A DNA stretch of 64,000 nucleotides from JBFXIE01 sp050176255 (GCF_050176255.1 NZ_JBFXIE010000011.1); one strand, 5' to 3'; counted from the first letter of the stretch, positions 10,780 through 19,054 are shown. Made by a program: numbers and translations. Notes: generated by a model not told the origin, from the sequence alone.

Positions 10780-11564
10780 GCGCAGCCGCGCCGTTCACGG
10801 TGCTGATACCGGCGCGCCTGGCATCCACCCGCTTGCCCGACAAACCGCTGGCCGACATTGCCGGCCTGCCCATGGTGGTACGTGTGGCGCGCCGCGCCGC
10901 GCAAAGCGCCGCCGGGCGCTGCGTGGTGGCTGCCGACGATGCCCGCATCGTGCAAGCCTGCGCGGCGCATGGCGTGCAGGCCCTGCTGACCCGCACCGAC
11001 CACGCCAGCGGCAGCGACCGCCTGGCCGAGGCTTGCGAGCTGCTGGGCCTGGCGGACGACGACATCGTGGTCAACGTGCAGGGCGACGAGCCGCTCATCG
11101 ACCCACAGCTGATCGACGCCGTGGCCGCACTGCTGCCCACGCGCGCGGGCGCCAGCATGGGCACTGCCGCCCATGCCATCAGCAGTGCGCAAGACTTTGC
11201 CAACCCCAACGTGGTCAAGGTGGTGCTGGACGCACAAGGCCTGGCGCATTACTTCAGCCGCGCCCCCATCCCACATGCGCGGGACCAGGCAGCGGACAGC
11301 GCCTGGTGGCAGACCGGCCACGCGGGGGTTCCGACAGGCTTTGCGCCGCTGCGCCATATCGGCATCTACAGCTACCGGGCGGGCTTTTTGCGGCAGTTTC
11401 CGCAACTGCCACCCGCGCCCACCGAAGTGCTGGAGGCGCTGGAGCAACTGCGTGCGCTGTGGCATGGCCACCGCATTGCCGTGCATGTGACAGACATTGC
11501 ACCGGGGGCGGGCGTGGACACGCCTGCCGACCTCGAGCGCGTGCGCGCCCTGCTGGGCGGCTAG
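10776..11564 (+). CDS. kdsB: 3-deoxy-manno-octulosonate cytidylyltransferase
   Basis: Activates Kdo as CMP-Kdo for LPS core synthesis. The 262-residue protein carries the nucleotidyltransferase N-terminus VLIPARLASTRLPDKPLADI, the NVQGDEPLI segment and later RHIGIYSYRAGFL, all standard for KdsB. The start is GTG 10776, overlapping the previous stop by four bases (GTGA), which implies translational coupling. A 9-bp inverted repeat (11582-11611, arms CGGGCGAGG and CCTCGCCCG) follows the gene and may separate it from adk. Confidence 0.95.
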   Translation: MSAAAPFTVLIPARLASTRLPDKPLADIAGLPMVVRVARRAAQSAAGRCVVAADDARIVQACAAHGVQALLTRTDHASGSDRLAEACELLGLADDDIVVNVQGDEPLIDPQLIDAVAALLPTRAGASMGTAAHAISSAQDFANPNVVKVVLDAQGLAHYFSRAPIPHARDQAADSAWWQTGHAGVPTGFAPLRHIGIYSYRAGFLRQFPQLPPAPTEVLEALEQLRALWHGHRIAVHVTDIAPGAGVDTPADLERVRALLGG

Positions 11565-11581
11565 CTTTACCCCGTCAGTTT

Positions 11582-11611
11582 CGGGCGAGGGTCGCGTGCT
11601 ATCCTCGCCCG
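11582..11611 (+). repeat. Inverted repeat between kdsB and adk
   Basis: The arms CGGGCGAGG and CCTCGCCCG enclose a 12-base loop. There is no T-tract on either side, so it is not a classic terminator; it could be a processing or stabilising hairpin. Confidence 0.5.
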
Positions 11612-11688
11612 GCACAAGAGCACATGCCCTGCGCCAGCGCGCCGGCGGCAAACGTGCCCGCTGATTTCAAAACACCAGAGGACAACCC

Positions 11689-12345
11689 ATGAGACTGATT
11701 TTGCTTGGCGCACCCGGCGCCGGAAAGGGCACGCAGGCCGCGTTCATTTGCCAGAAATACGGCATCCCGCAAATTTCCACCGGCGACATGCTGCGTGCTG
11801 CCGTAAAGGCAGGCACGCCGCTGGGCCTGCAGGCCAAGGCCGTCATGGAAGCAGGTCAGCTCGTCAGCGATGACCTGATCATCAATCTGGTGCAAGAGCG
11901 CATCGCTGAGCCCGACTGCGCCCAGGGTTTTTTGTTCGACGGCTTTCCGCGCACCATTCCGCAGGCCGATGCCATGAAGGCCGCCGGCGTCAAGCTCGAT
12001 TACGTGCTGGAGATCGACGTGCCGTTCGACGCCATCATCGAGCGCATGAGCGGCCGCCGCTCGCACCCGGCCTCCGGCCGCACCTACCACGTCAAGTTCA
12101 ACCCGCCCAAGGCGGAAGGCCTGGACGACGTCACTGGCGAGCCCCTGGTGCAGCGCGAAGACGACAAGGAAGAAACCGTCAAGAAGCGCCTGCAGGTCTA
12201 TAGCGACCAGACCCGTCCGCTGGTGGACTACTACTCCAACTGGGCCAAGGCCGATCCGGCCAACGCCCCCAGGTACCGCGCCATCCAGGGCACGGGCAGT
12301 GTGGAAGAGATCACCCAGCGCGCGCTGGCTGCACTCGCCAGCTGA
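11689..12345 (+). CDS. adk: Adenylate kinase
   Basis: Interconverts ATP + AMP and 2 ADP. The 218-residue product is the long-lid bacterial form: P-loop GAPGAGKGTQA at residues 7-17, STGDMLR AMP-binding helix, DGFPRT segment, and a lid with RRSHPASGRTYHVKFNPPK lacking the four zinc-binding Cys of Gram-positive lids. The ATG follows AGAGGACA at good spacing. It is followed by a hairpin terminator and converges on the RbgA-like GTPase gene. Confidence 0.97.
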   Translation: MRLILLGAPGAGKGTQAAFICQKYGIPQISTGDMLRAAVKAGTPLGLQAKAVMEAGQLVSDDLIINLVQERIAEPDCAQGFLFDGFPRTIPQADAMKAAGVKLDYVLEIDVPFDAIIERMSGRRSHPASGRTYHVKFNPPKAEGLDDVTGEPLVQREDDKEETVKKRLQVYSDQTRPLVDYYSNWAKADPANAPRYRAIQGTGSVEEITQRALAALAS

Positions 12346-12365
12346 TCGGCCGTCCCGCCCGGCTC

Positions 12366-12400
12366 ACAACGCCCCGCATCGCCGGGGCGTTGTGCTTTGT
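12366..12400 (+). terminator. Terminator after adk
   Basis: ACAACGCCCC and GGGGCGTTGT form a strong 10-bp stem followed by a weak T-tract (GCTTTGTG). It lies between the convergent adk and GTPase genes. Confidence 0.65.
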
Positions 12401-12426
12401 GCCGGCACTTTTTTCAAGTGGCCTGC

Positions 12427-13386
12427 CTACTCTTGTTTTCGCGGCGCATTGCGCGCGCGGCGCTCATCGCGGCGCTGCTGCTCGGCCTTGCGGGCCGTGC
12501 GCTCTTTTTCCTGCACCTGGGCGGCGGCCAGCCAGGCTTCAAATTCGGCCGGCGTCTCCAGCGTCACGCGGCCCAGCGCGGCGCTGCGCAGGTCGGTCAG
12601 CACAATCTCGGCCGCTTTTTGCAAATTGAGCCGACCACCGCTCATCACCGCGCCGCGCTTGCGGGCCACCAGTTCCAGCAGTTCATCGTCGTGCAGCGCG
12701 GCGATGGCCGCAGTGTCCAGCCCCAGCTTGTAACGCGCGTCCAGCAGCGGCGCGTAGTGCTGCTTGAGGTAGGCCAGCAGCTCCAGCGCCACCTCTTCCT
12801 CGTCGTAGGCATTGCGGCCCACCGCCCCGCTGGCGGCCAGCTTGTAGCCGCTTTCGGGCACGATGATGCGCGGCCACAGCATGCCGGGCGTGTCCCACAG
12901 GTAGAAGTCATCGTCCAGCACGATGCGCTGCTCCTGCTTGGTCACGCCGGCCTCGTCGCCCGTCTTGGCCTCGCGCTTGGCCGACAGGGTGTTGATCAGC
13001 GTGGACTTGCCCACGTTGGGAATGCCGCAGATCAGCACCCGCATGGGCTTTGAGAGGCCACGCCGGTTGGGCGCGAGCTGGCGGCAGGCGTCAATCAACC
13101 GGCGTGCGGGCGAGGCGTCGGACGCATCCAGCGCAATCGCGATGGTGCCGGGCCGCGCGTTGTACCAGTCCAGCCATGCGGGTGTGCGCGCGGGGTCGGC
13201 CACGTCCTGCTTGTTGAGCACCTTCAGCGCGGGCTTGTGGCCCGTCAGCTCGGCCAGCAGCGGGTTGGCGCTGGATCCGGGCAGGCGCGCATCCAGCAGC
13301 TCGATCACCACGTCGATGTCCTTGATGCGCTCGCCGATCGCGTTGCGCGTCAGGTGCATGTGACCGGGAAACCACTGGATGGCCAT
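12427..13386 (-). CDS. Ribosome biogenesis GTPase, YlqF/RbgA family
   Basis: A circularly permuted GTPase of 319 residues, a family involved in assembly of the large ribosomal subunit. The order is permuted as expected: NKQD (G4) comes first, then the P-loop GIPNVGKSTLIN (G1), then DTPGML (G3). The N-terminus MAIQWFPGHMHLTRNAI is the family hallmark and fixes the ATG at 13386; the frame extends to a TTG at 13428, which is less likely. The C-terminal tail is rich in Arg, Lys and Glu and is probably helical. The gene is divergent from the small membrane protein starting at 13443. Confidence 0.92.
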   Translation of the reverse strand: MAIQWFPGHMHLTRNAIGERIKDIDVVIELLDARLPGSSANPLLAELTGHKPALKVLNKQDVADPARTPAWLDWYNARPGTIAIALDASDASPARRLIDACRQLAPNRRGLSKPMRVLICGIPNVGKSTLINTLSAKREAKTGDEAGVTKQEQRIVLDDDFYLWDTPGMLWPRIIVPESGYKLAASGAVGRNAYDEEEVALELLAYLKQHYAPLLDARYKLGLDTAAIAALHDDELLELVARKRGAVMSGGRLNLQKAAEIVLTDLRSAALGRVTLETPAEFEAWLAAAQVQEKERTARKAEQQRRDERRARNAPRKQE

Positions 13387-13442
13387 GGACTGTGTACTTT
13401 CACGAATGAGGATGGGCGAAGGCGCCAAGGATAATCGCCGCC

Positions 13443-13664
13443 ATGGTCACTTCCCCACAGCACAAACAAGATTCCGAGCTGCTGCTCAAGGGCGCGGTGT
13501 GCGCCCTCATCGGCGTGATCATTCTGCTGGCGCCCTACATTGCCCGCTCGCCCGACGTGCGCGAGATGATGGCCCAGGGCAGCGTGGTGGGCTGGTTTGC
13601 GCTGGTGCTGGGCTGCGCCTTTCTGGCGCGCTACGGCCTGATCCGCTGGCGCAGCCGCCACTGA
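13443..13664 (+). CDS. Small two-helix membrane protein, unknown function
   Basis: A 73-residue protein with two clear hydrophobic segments (about residues 15-34 and 48-64) and a basic C-terminus, RWRSRH, so both ends are probably cytoplasmic. AAGGAT precedes the ATG at normal spacing, which supports translation. I do not recognise a named family. It lies just upstream of the oxidoreductase-like gene and may be co-transcribed with it. Confidence 0.65.
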   Translation: MVTSPQHKQDSELLLKGAVCALIGVIILLAPYIARSPDVREMMAQGSVVGWFALVLGCAFLARYGLIRWRSRH

Positions 13665-13679
13665 GGCGGGCGCTGGCTC

Positions 13680-13895
13680 ATGCTTCAAACCGTCCGCCAC
13701 CGCTTCGCCTCGCTGCAGGCCGAGGCCGCCCGCGCCGGCGTGACTCTGCGCCCGCCACCGCCCGAGCCCACCACCTGCTGCGGCCGTGGCTGCAACGGTT
13801 GCGTGTGGGAGGGCTTTTACGCCGCGGCCGCCTGGTGGCAGGAAGATGCCCAAGCACTGCTGCCTGCGCAGCCAGCACCCCACCAACAGCCATAG
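13680..13895 (+). CDS. Oxidoreductase-like domain protein (short)
   Basis: A 71-residue protein holding the Cys-rich oxidoreductase-like N-terminal motif: PPEPTTCCGRGCNGCVWE at about residues 27-44. In bacteria this domain usually stands alone in small proteins of unknown function, and the Cys cluster suggests metal or Fe-S binding. It starts 15 bases after the preceding small membrane protein. The Shine-Dalgarno site is weak, so the exact start is uncertain. Confidence 0.7.
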   Translation: MLQTVRHRFASLQAEAARAGVTLRPPPPEPTTCCGRGCNGCVWEGFYAAAAWWQEDAQALLPAQPAPHQQP

Positions 13896-13932
13896 CTGCC
13901 AGCGGGGGCTGCATTGGGGCTCACGCCCAAAA

Positions 13933-15465
13933 TCACTGCCATTGATCCAACGCCATGAACTGCTGGCGCCATTGCTCGAAGGGCAATGTGTCGGCTGCCT
14001 CGATGGCGCGCTGCCCGGCCAGCGACTGCTCGGCCAGCGCCTGGTATTGGGCCTGTTGTGCCTCGGTCCAGGGCAAGGCCAGCAGCGCGTCGCGTGCCGC
14101 TTGCGAATGGGCGAGCACAAAGGAAGTGAAGTCGTTGCCGTGCCGCTGCTGCAGCTCGGCCAGCACGCGCGCGGACGGCGTGGTGTGCGGCGCTGCCAGC
14201 GTGCTCTGCGCGGCGACCAGCGCCTGGGCATAGGCATCGCCACCGTGCGCGGCATCCAGCGTGGCGGCGATGGGAGCGCATTCGGCCAGCACCTCGGCGG
14301 CCCAGTCGGTCAGCAGCACGCGCTGGCCGCGGCGCATGAGCTGCAGACCGGGCTCGCGCCCGCACTCTGCGGCCAGATGCTGGTTGTTCTTGAGTTCGGC
14401 AATCTCACCGGGCGTGTCTGGCGGGCTGTCCGACAGCAGGCAGTGCAGCAAAAACACATCCAGCAGGCGCATGGTGTCGGCAGTGATACCCACGGGCTCG
14501 AACGGGTCCAGGTCCATCAGACGCACCTCGACGTATTCCACGCCGCGCTCGCGCAGCGCGTGCAGCGGGCGCTCGCCGCTGTGGACGGTGCGCTTGGGCC
14601 GGATGGTGCCGTAGAACTCGTTTTCGATCTGCAGCAGGCTGGTCCCCAGCTGGTTGTAATCGCCACCGGGGTTGCGCACGCCGATTGCCTCGTAGGCCGG
14701 ATAGGGCCGCGTGAGCGCCTCGTGCAGCGAGTCGGCATAACCCTGCAGGCCGTTGTAGCTGACGGCCAGCGTGGCCTGGGCATCGCTTTGGTAGCCCAGG
14801 CGGCCCATGCGCAGCGATGTGGCGTGCGGCAGATACAGCGCGCGCTTGCCGTCGCCCAGCGGCTGCAGGCTGTGCTGGCGCCCTTGGACAAAGCACGGGC
14901 ACAGCGCGGGCGAGGCGCCAAACAGGTATAGCAGTACGAAGGCGTGCCGGCGAAAGTTGCGGATCAGCGCAAAGTAATCGTCGCTACCCAAGCCAGGCAG
15001 CGACCAGTTGTAGTGAATGCCCGAGATGGTCTGCATGCGCCGGCCATAGCGATGCCCCAGCCCCATGCGATAGACGCTCTTGGCGCGGCCGGCGTTGGAC
15101 GAGCCGTAACGCGCCAGCGGAATGGTCTCGTCCGTGGGCAGCATGCAGGGCATGCTGGATACCCACAGCATCTCGCCGCCCAGCTGCTCGCGCAGCACGC
15201 GGTGCACGAACTGGTGGATCTCGGTCAGCTCTTCCAGGCAGCCTTGCACCGTGGTGCTGGCGCTGGTGATCAACTCGATCTGCGATTCGCTGTAGTCGGT
15301 GGTGATGCGCGGATGCGTGAGGGCCGAGCCCAGCGCCGCCGGATGAGGGGTGAGCGCCAGTGCGCCGGTCGGCAAGACGCGCAGCCCTTCTTTTTCGATA
15401 CCGCGGCGCATGCCCGCCAGGCGCTCGGCCGGCAACGCCGCGATTCGCTGTTGCAATGTACTCAT
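13933..15465 (-). CDS. gshA: Glutamate-cysteine ligase
   Basis: First enzyme of glutathione synthesis, joining glutamate and cysteine with ATP. The 510-residue product is the proteobacterial GshA type, with GIEKEGLRV near the N-terminus, TTDYSESQIELIT, SGIHYNWSLP, and YNQLGTSLLQIENEFYGTIRPKR followed by GVEYVEVRLMDLDPF. The start is set at ATG 15465 because the usual N-terminus begins there. It is transcribed away from the SDR gene region, with no close partner. Glutathione made here is the cofactor for the frmA/frmB pathway at 48264-50335. Confidence 0.96.
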   Translation of the reverse strand: MSTLQQRIAALPAERLAGMRRGIEKEGLRVLPTGALALTPHPAALGSALTHPRITTDYSESQIELITSASTTVQGCLEELTEIHQFVHRVLREQLGGEMLWVSSMPCMLPTDETIPLARYGSSNAGRAKSVYRMGLGHRYGRRMQTISGIHYNWSLPGLGSDDYFALIRNFRRHAFVLLYLFGASPALCPCFVQGRQHSLQPLGDGKRALYLPHATSLRMGRLGYQSDAQATLAVSYNGLQGYADSLHEALTRPYPAYEAIGVRNPGGDYNQLGTSLLQIENEFYGTIRPKRTVHSGERPLHALRERGVEYVEVRLMDLDPFEPVGITADTMRLLDVFLLHCLLSDSPPDTPGEIAELKNNQHLAAECGREPGLQLMRRGQRVLLTDWAAEVLAECAPIAATLDAAHGGDAYAQALVAAQSTLAAPHTTPSARVLAELQQRHGNDFTSFVLAHSQAARDALLALPWTEAQQAQYQALAEQSLAGQRAIEAADTLPFEQWRQQFMALDQWQ

Positions 15466-15613
15466 TGTGTTGGCTGTTCCGTCTCTTGGATGGGGGTGGA
15501 ACTTAGCACGCCGGCATTCCACCTGCCTGACGCCGCGTCAAGCGCCGTCGGCCTGCCGGGGAACTGCGCCCCGAACAGCCACAACGGCGGTCACTGGGTT
15601 ATGGGAGGGCGAT

Positions 15614-16531
15614 TCATGCCGCAGCGGCTGCCGCGGCCAGAGCCTGGCTCACCTCGTTGTGGCCCTGCGCGGCGCCACTTTGGGGTACCTGCTCGCCAGC
15701 ACGGTCGGTCACATCGGCCAGGCGCGCGGCAAGCTGCTCTGGCACATCGGCGCCCATACCCAGGTGAATGCCCTGCGTCAGCGTGATGTGCGCCGCCTCA
15801 AACGTGCCGGCACCCGCGCACAGGATGGTGCGGGTGGGCGCGCTCTCGTGCGCCAACGCCAGCATGGCGGGCACCACGGCCTCGGGCCGCAGCGCTTGCA
15901 GCACCTCCTGCGGAAAAAGGGATTCGGTCATGCGCGTGGCAGCGGTGGGCGCCAGCGCATTCACATGGATGCCGTATTTGGCGCCCTCGATGGCCAGGGT
16001 CTGCATCAAGCCCACCTGCGCCATCTTGGCCGCGCCGTAGTTGGCCTGGCCAAAATTGCCGTACAGGCCCGAAGACGACGTCGTCATGACGATGCGCCCG
16101 TAGTTCTGCGCCTGCATGTGTGGCCACACCGCCTTGCAGCAGTGGGCAGCGCCCATCAGGTGCACTTGCACCACCAGCGCAAAGTCGTCCATGTCCATCT
16201 TGGCAAACGACTTGTCGCGCAGGATGCCGGCGTTGTTCACCAAGATGTCCACACGGCCCCAGGCGTCCACCGCCTGCTGCGCCATGGCCTGAACGGCGGC
16301 AAAGTCGGTCACCGACGCGCCATTGGCCAGCGCCTGGCCGCCCGCGGCGCGTATCTCATCGACCACCGCCTGCGCCGCCGTCACCGAGCCGCCGCTGCCG
16401 TCCACAGCGCCTCCCAGATCATTGACCAGCACCTTGGCGCCGCGCGCCGCGAGTGCCAGCGCATGCTGGCGGCCCAGACCGCCGCCGGCGCCCGTCACGA
16501 TGGCCACGCGGCCTTGAAAGTCGAGAGTCAT
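15614..16531 (-). CDS. Short-chain dehydrogenase/reductase (multifunctional beta-oxidation enzyme-like)
   Basis: A 305-residue NAD(P)-dependent SDR resembling the dehydrogenase domain of peroxisomal multifunctional enzyme type 2, so a 3-hydroxyacyl-CoA substrate is plausible but unproven. It shows the TGxxxGxG motif as TGAGGGLG (about residues 13-20), NDLGG after the second strand, VNNAG, and the catalytic YxxxK as YGAAK preceded by a Ser-rich strand. GGAG lies ten bases before ATG 16531. The C-terminus ends in an Ala-rich tail of eight alanines. It stands alone, with a gene-free repeat region upstream. Confidence 0.85.
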   Translation of the reverse strand: MTLDFQGRVAIVTGAGGGLGRQHALALAARGAKVLVNDLGGAVDGSGGSVTAAQAVVDEIRAAGGQALANGASVTDFAAVQAMAQQAVDAWGRVDILVNNAGILRDKSFAKMDMDDFALVVQVHLMGAAHCCKAVWPHMQAQNYGRIVMTTSSSGLYGNFGQANYGAAKMAQVGLMQTLAIEGAKYGIHVNALAPTAATRMTESLFPQEVLQALRPEAVVPAMLALAHESAPTRTILCAGAGTFEAAHITLTQGIHLGMGADVPEQLAARLADVTDRAGEQVPQSGAAQGHNEVSQALAAAAAAA

Positions 16532-16559
16532 GTCCCCGGTCTCCTATGCGATGAATGCA

Positions 16560-16616
16560 TCAAAAAATATAGCTGCTTGCGCTTGTCGAATCAGCGCCGA
16601 CGGCTGATTTTGCTTG
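16560..16616. repeat. Dispersed palindromic repeat, intergenic copy near SDR
   Basis: ATCAAAAAATATAGCTGCTT, then GCGCTTG, a short spacer, and CAGCGCCGACGGCTGATTTT. It lies 28 bases upstream of the SDR start codon, i.e. in its leader. Confidence 0.75.
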
Positions 16617-16660
16617 AATTCGTACGGCCACCTCGCCGCAGCGCTCGCAACAATCCAAGG

Positions 16661-16784
16661 GTTATCCCTTGCCGCACTGGACAAACTTGTGGATAAGCAT
16701 GAACAAGCGCTGTATGACAGATTTAAGGCATTGATTTACATGGAATTGTCTTGCACTGATGATTTTTTAGGCAGGCAGGCACCG
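16661..16784. repeat. Tandem 124-base repeat, unit A, with DnaA-box-like sites
   Basis: The first of two head-to-tail units. It begins GTTATCC, contains TGGACAA and a perfect minus-strand DnaA box (TGTGGATAA, 16688-16696), the 14-base string ACAAGCGCTGTATG, then CATTGATTTACA, and ends in TTTTTTAGGCAG. It aligns with unit B at a constant offset of 124 without gaps. Confidence 0.8.
16688..16696 (-). promoter_or_regulatory. Perfect DnaA-box 9-mer in repeat unit A
   Basis: TGTGGATAA is the exact complement of TTATCCACA. Related near-matches lie at 16661-16670 (TTATCCC), 16785-16793 (TTATCCATG) and in unit B (TGGGGATAA). Confidence 0.45.
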
Positions 16785-16908
16785 GTTATCCATGGCCACA
16801 TTGGACAATCATGGGGATAACTATGGACAAGCGCTGTATGGCTCGCGTAAGTGCTTGATTTGCTTCGCACCTCATCGTTGTGCCTGTTTTTTAGGCAGAA
16901 TCGCCCAC
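16785..16908. repeat. Tandem 124-base repeat, unit B
   Basis: The second unit, abutting unit A. About two thirds of positions match unit A over the 114 bases compared, with identical blocks GTTATCC, TGGACAA, GGATAA, ACAAGCGCTGTATG, TTGATTT and TTTTTTAGGCAG. Conserved blocks separated by diverged spacers suggest selection on the blocks, or simply an old duplication. Confidence 0.8.
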
Positions 16909-16944
16909 ACTAAGGTGGATCCCGTCCTGGTGGACATCCACTAT

Positions 16945-16999
16945 CAATTCAGTAGCTGCTCGCGCCCTTTCTCAAAAGGGCTGCAGCCGATTTTTATTA
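16945..16999. repeat. Dispersed palindromic repeat, leader of the ferredoxin gene
   Basis: CAATTCAGTAGCTGCTCGCG, then CCCTTTCTCAAAAGGG and CTGCAGCCGATTTTTATTAG. The inner arms CCCTTT and AAAGGG form a local hairpin. The copy ends next to the ferredoxin ribosome-binding region. Confidence 0.75.
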
Positions 17000-17005
17000 G
17001 AAACC

Positions 17006-17302
17006 ATGAGCAACCAGAACACCCCACCCTTTTTCATCGCCCAGGTGGGCGACGACGGCACGCAATGCGACGCCTGGCCCGAGCAACCCTTGCTGGCATC
17101 GCTGGAGCAAGGCGGCATCGACTGGCCCAGCTCATGCCGCAACGGCACATGCCGCACCTGCATCGGCCTGCTGGCGAAAGGCGAGGTGCGTTATCGCCTG
17201 GACTGGCCGGGCCTGTCGCCCGAAGAAAAGGCCGAGGGCTGCGTGCTGCCCTGCGTGGCCTATCCGGTGAGCGACATCAAGCTGGAGGCGCCAGGCATCT
17301 GA
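17006..17302 (+). CDS. 2Fe-2S ferredoxin-like protein
   Basis: A 98-residue plant-type 2Fe-2S ferredoxin, a soluble one-electron carrier. The cluster-binding Cys appear in SCRNGTCRTCIG, with the distal Cys in CVLPCVAYP, giving the expected C-x4-C-x2-C ... C spacing. No partner oxidoreductase is adjacent, so its electron donor and acceptor are unknown. The start at 17006 has no strong Shine-Dalgarno site, because a dispersed repeat occupies the leader. Confidence 0.88.
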   Translation: MSNQNTPPFFIAQVGDDGTQCDAWPEQPLLASLEQGGIDWPSSCRNGTCRTCIGLLAKGEVRYRLDWPGLSPEEKAEGCVLPCVAYPVSDIKLEAPGI

Positions 17303-17465
17303 GCGATGCATCTGGGACTAAAATCCGCCGCTTCGGGACTGCGCGTCCCTCATCCGTGCGGCCGGGGCCGCGACGCCTGTTCTTTGGGGGCACCCACCAT
17401 TGCCCACCCGCCGGGGAACGCGCACCGCCCTGGCCTGGCCCGCACGGCCCACCCGAAAGCCCTGC

Positions 17466-18587
17466 ATGAACACCCCCCTCACACCGGCGCCGATCTCGCC
17501 CGTCCAGGACATCGTGGCCGAGCTGCGCGCCGGCCGCGTAGTGATCCTGGTCGATGAAGAAGACCGCGAAAACGAAGGCGACCTGGTCATTGCCGCAGAC
17601 CACGTCACGCCCGAGGCCATCAACTTCATGGCGCGCTTCGGGCGCGGCCTGATCTGCCTGACCCTGACGCGCGAGCGTTGCGAGCGCCTGCAGCTGCCGC
17701 CCATGGTGGCGCGCAACGGCACCAAGATGGGCACAGCCTTCACAGTGTCGATTGAGGCCGCCGAAGGCGTGACCACCGGCATCAGCGCTGCCGACCGCGC
17801 GCGCACCGTGCAAGCCGCCGTGGCGCCCGGCGCCCAGGCCGCCGATCTGGTGCAGCCCGGCCACATCTTCCCGCTGCAGGCCGTCGATGGCGGTGTGCTG
17901 ATGCGCGCCGGCCACACCGAGGCCGGTTGCGACCTGGCCGCCATGGCCGGCTGCAGCCCGGCTGCGGTGATTTGCGAGGTGATGAAGGACGACGGCACCA
18001 TGGCCCGCCTGCCCGACCTGCAGCTGTTTGCCGCCGAGCACGGCCTGAAGATCGGCACCATTGCCGACCTGATCGAACACCGCAGCCGCACCGAGTCGCT
18101 GGTTGAAAAGGTGGGGTCGCGCCAGATTGCCACGGCGTTCGGCGCGTTCACCATGCACGCCTTCCGCGACCAGCCCAGCCAGGCTGTGCACCTGGCGCTG
18201 GTCAAGGGCCAATGGAGCGAGGCCGACAGCGTGCCCGTGCGCGTGCACGAGCCCCTGTCGGTGCTGGACCTGCTGGAGGCAGGCCGCGTCATGCACTCCT
18301 GGGGCCTGGACGACAGCCTGCGCTACATCAGCCAGCAAGGTCAGGGCGTGGCCGTGCTGCTGAACTGCGGCGAAAGCGCCGACCAGCTGCTGGAACAGTT
18401 TGAAGGCCGGGCCCGCGCCGCACAGGCGCCCGAGCGCGGCCGCATGGATCTGCGCACCTACGGCGTGGGCGCGCAAATCCTGCGCGACGTGGGCGTGACC
18501 AAGATGCAGCTCATGGGCCAGCCGCGGCGCATGCCCAGCATGGCGGGCTACGGACTCGAGATCACCGGCTACATCCCCAAGGAATAA
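17466..18587 (+). CDS. ribB: 3,4-dihydroxy-2-butanone 4-phosphate synthase fused to a degenerate GTP cyclohydrolase II domain
   Basis: Makes the four-carbon riboflavin precursor from ribulose 5-phosphate. Residues about 10-205 are a complete DHBP synthase: VDEEDRENEGDLVIAAD, the later RAGHTEAGCDLA and HGLKIGTIADLIEHR. The remaining 160 residues align in position with GTP cyclohydrolase II but lack the zinc-binding Cys pattern (ECxxGD...CxC) and the QEGRGIGL motif, reading QQGQGVAVLL instead. The second activity is therefore probably absent. This matches the variant described in Proteobacteria as RibBX. It is followed two bases later by ribH, then nusB, a usual order. No FMN riboswitch is visible upstream. 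Confidence 0.93.
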   Translation: MNTPLTPAPISPVQDIVAELRAGRVVILVDEEDRENEGDLVIAADHVTPEAINFMARFGRGLICLTLTRERCERLQLPPMVARNGTKMGTAFTVSIEAAEGVTTGISAADRARTVQAAVAPGAQAADLVQPGHIFPLQAVDGGVLMRAGHTEAGCDLAAMAGCSPAAVICEVMKDDGTMARLPDLQLFAAEHGLKIGTIADLIEHRSRTESLVEKVGSRQIATAFGAFTMHAFRDQPSQAVHLALVKGQWSEADSVPVRVHEPLSVLDLLEAGRVMHSWGLDDSLRYISQQGQGVAVLLNCGESADQLLEQFEGRARAAQAPERGRMDLRTYGVGAQILRDVGVTKMQLMGQPRRMPSMAGYGLEITGYIPKE

Positions 18588-18589
18588 CC

Positions 18590-19054
18590 ATGTTTGATGC
18601 ACAAAAAGGCACATCTGACAAGCAAGTTGGCAGCAAGCTGCGCATCGGCATCGTGCAAGCCCGCTGGAACGAAAACATCACCAGCACCCTGGCGGCCGCC
18701 TGCCGCGCCGAGCTGCTGCGCCTGGGCGTGCAGGAGCAGCACATCCGCCATGTGCTGGTTCCTGGCGCCCTGGAAGTGCCCACCGCCCTGCAGGCCCTGG
18801 CCGAGCGCGACGAGTTTGACGCGCTGATCGCTCTGGGCTGCATCATCCGCGGCGAGACCTACCACTTCGAGCTGGTGGCCAACGAGTCGGGCGCTGGCGT
18901 CACGCGCATCGCGCTGGACTACCAGATCCCGGTTGCCAACGCGATCATCACCACCGAAAACCTGGAGCAGGCCGTCGCCCGCCAGACCGAAAAAGGCGTG
19001 GACGCGGCCCGCGTGGCTGTCGAAATGGCCAACTTGCTGGAGGAACTGTCGTGA
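18590..19054 (+). CDS. ribH: 6,7-dimethyl-8-ribityllumazine synthase
   Basis: Condenses the DHBP synthase product with the ribitylaminouracil intermediate to give lumazine, the penultimate step of riboflavin synthesis. The 154-residue product is full length, with RWNENITSTLAAACRAELLR, VPGALEVPTALQAL, CIIRGETYHFELVANES (the catalytic His lies in this segment) and IPVANAIITTENLEQA. It starts two bases after ribB and overlaps nusB by four bases, so the three genes form one translationally linked unit. Confidence 0.96.
   Translation: MFDAQKGTSDKQVGSKLRIGIVQARWNENITSTLAAACRAELLRLGVQEQHIRHVLVPGALEVPTALQALAERDEFDALIALGCIIRGETYHFELVANESGAGVTRIALDYQIPVANAIITTENLEQAVARQTEKGVDAARVAVEMANLLEELS

Larger units (their letters stand above)
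16532..17005. other. Repeat-rich gene-free region between SDR and ferredoxin genes
   Basis: About 470 bases with no convincing gene. It holds a dispersed palindromic repeat (16560-16616), a tandem pair of related 124-base units (16661-16784 and 16785-16908) with DnaA-box-like sites, and a second dispersed palindromic repeat (16945-16999) ending six bases before the ferredoxin start codon. Confidence 0.8.

Noticed and set aside
16661..16908. Chromosomal replication origin
   Set aside because: DnaA-box-like sites are few, there is no clear AT-rich unwinding element, and no dnaA, dnaN, gidA or parAB is adjacent.
17303..17465. FMN riboswitch upstream of ribB
   Set aside because: None of the conserved RFN-element blocks can be found in the 163-base leader.
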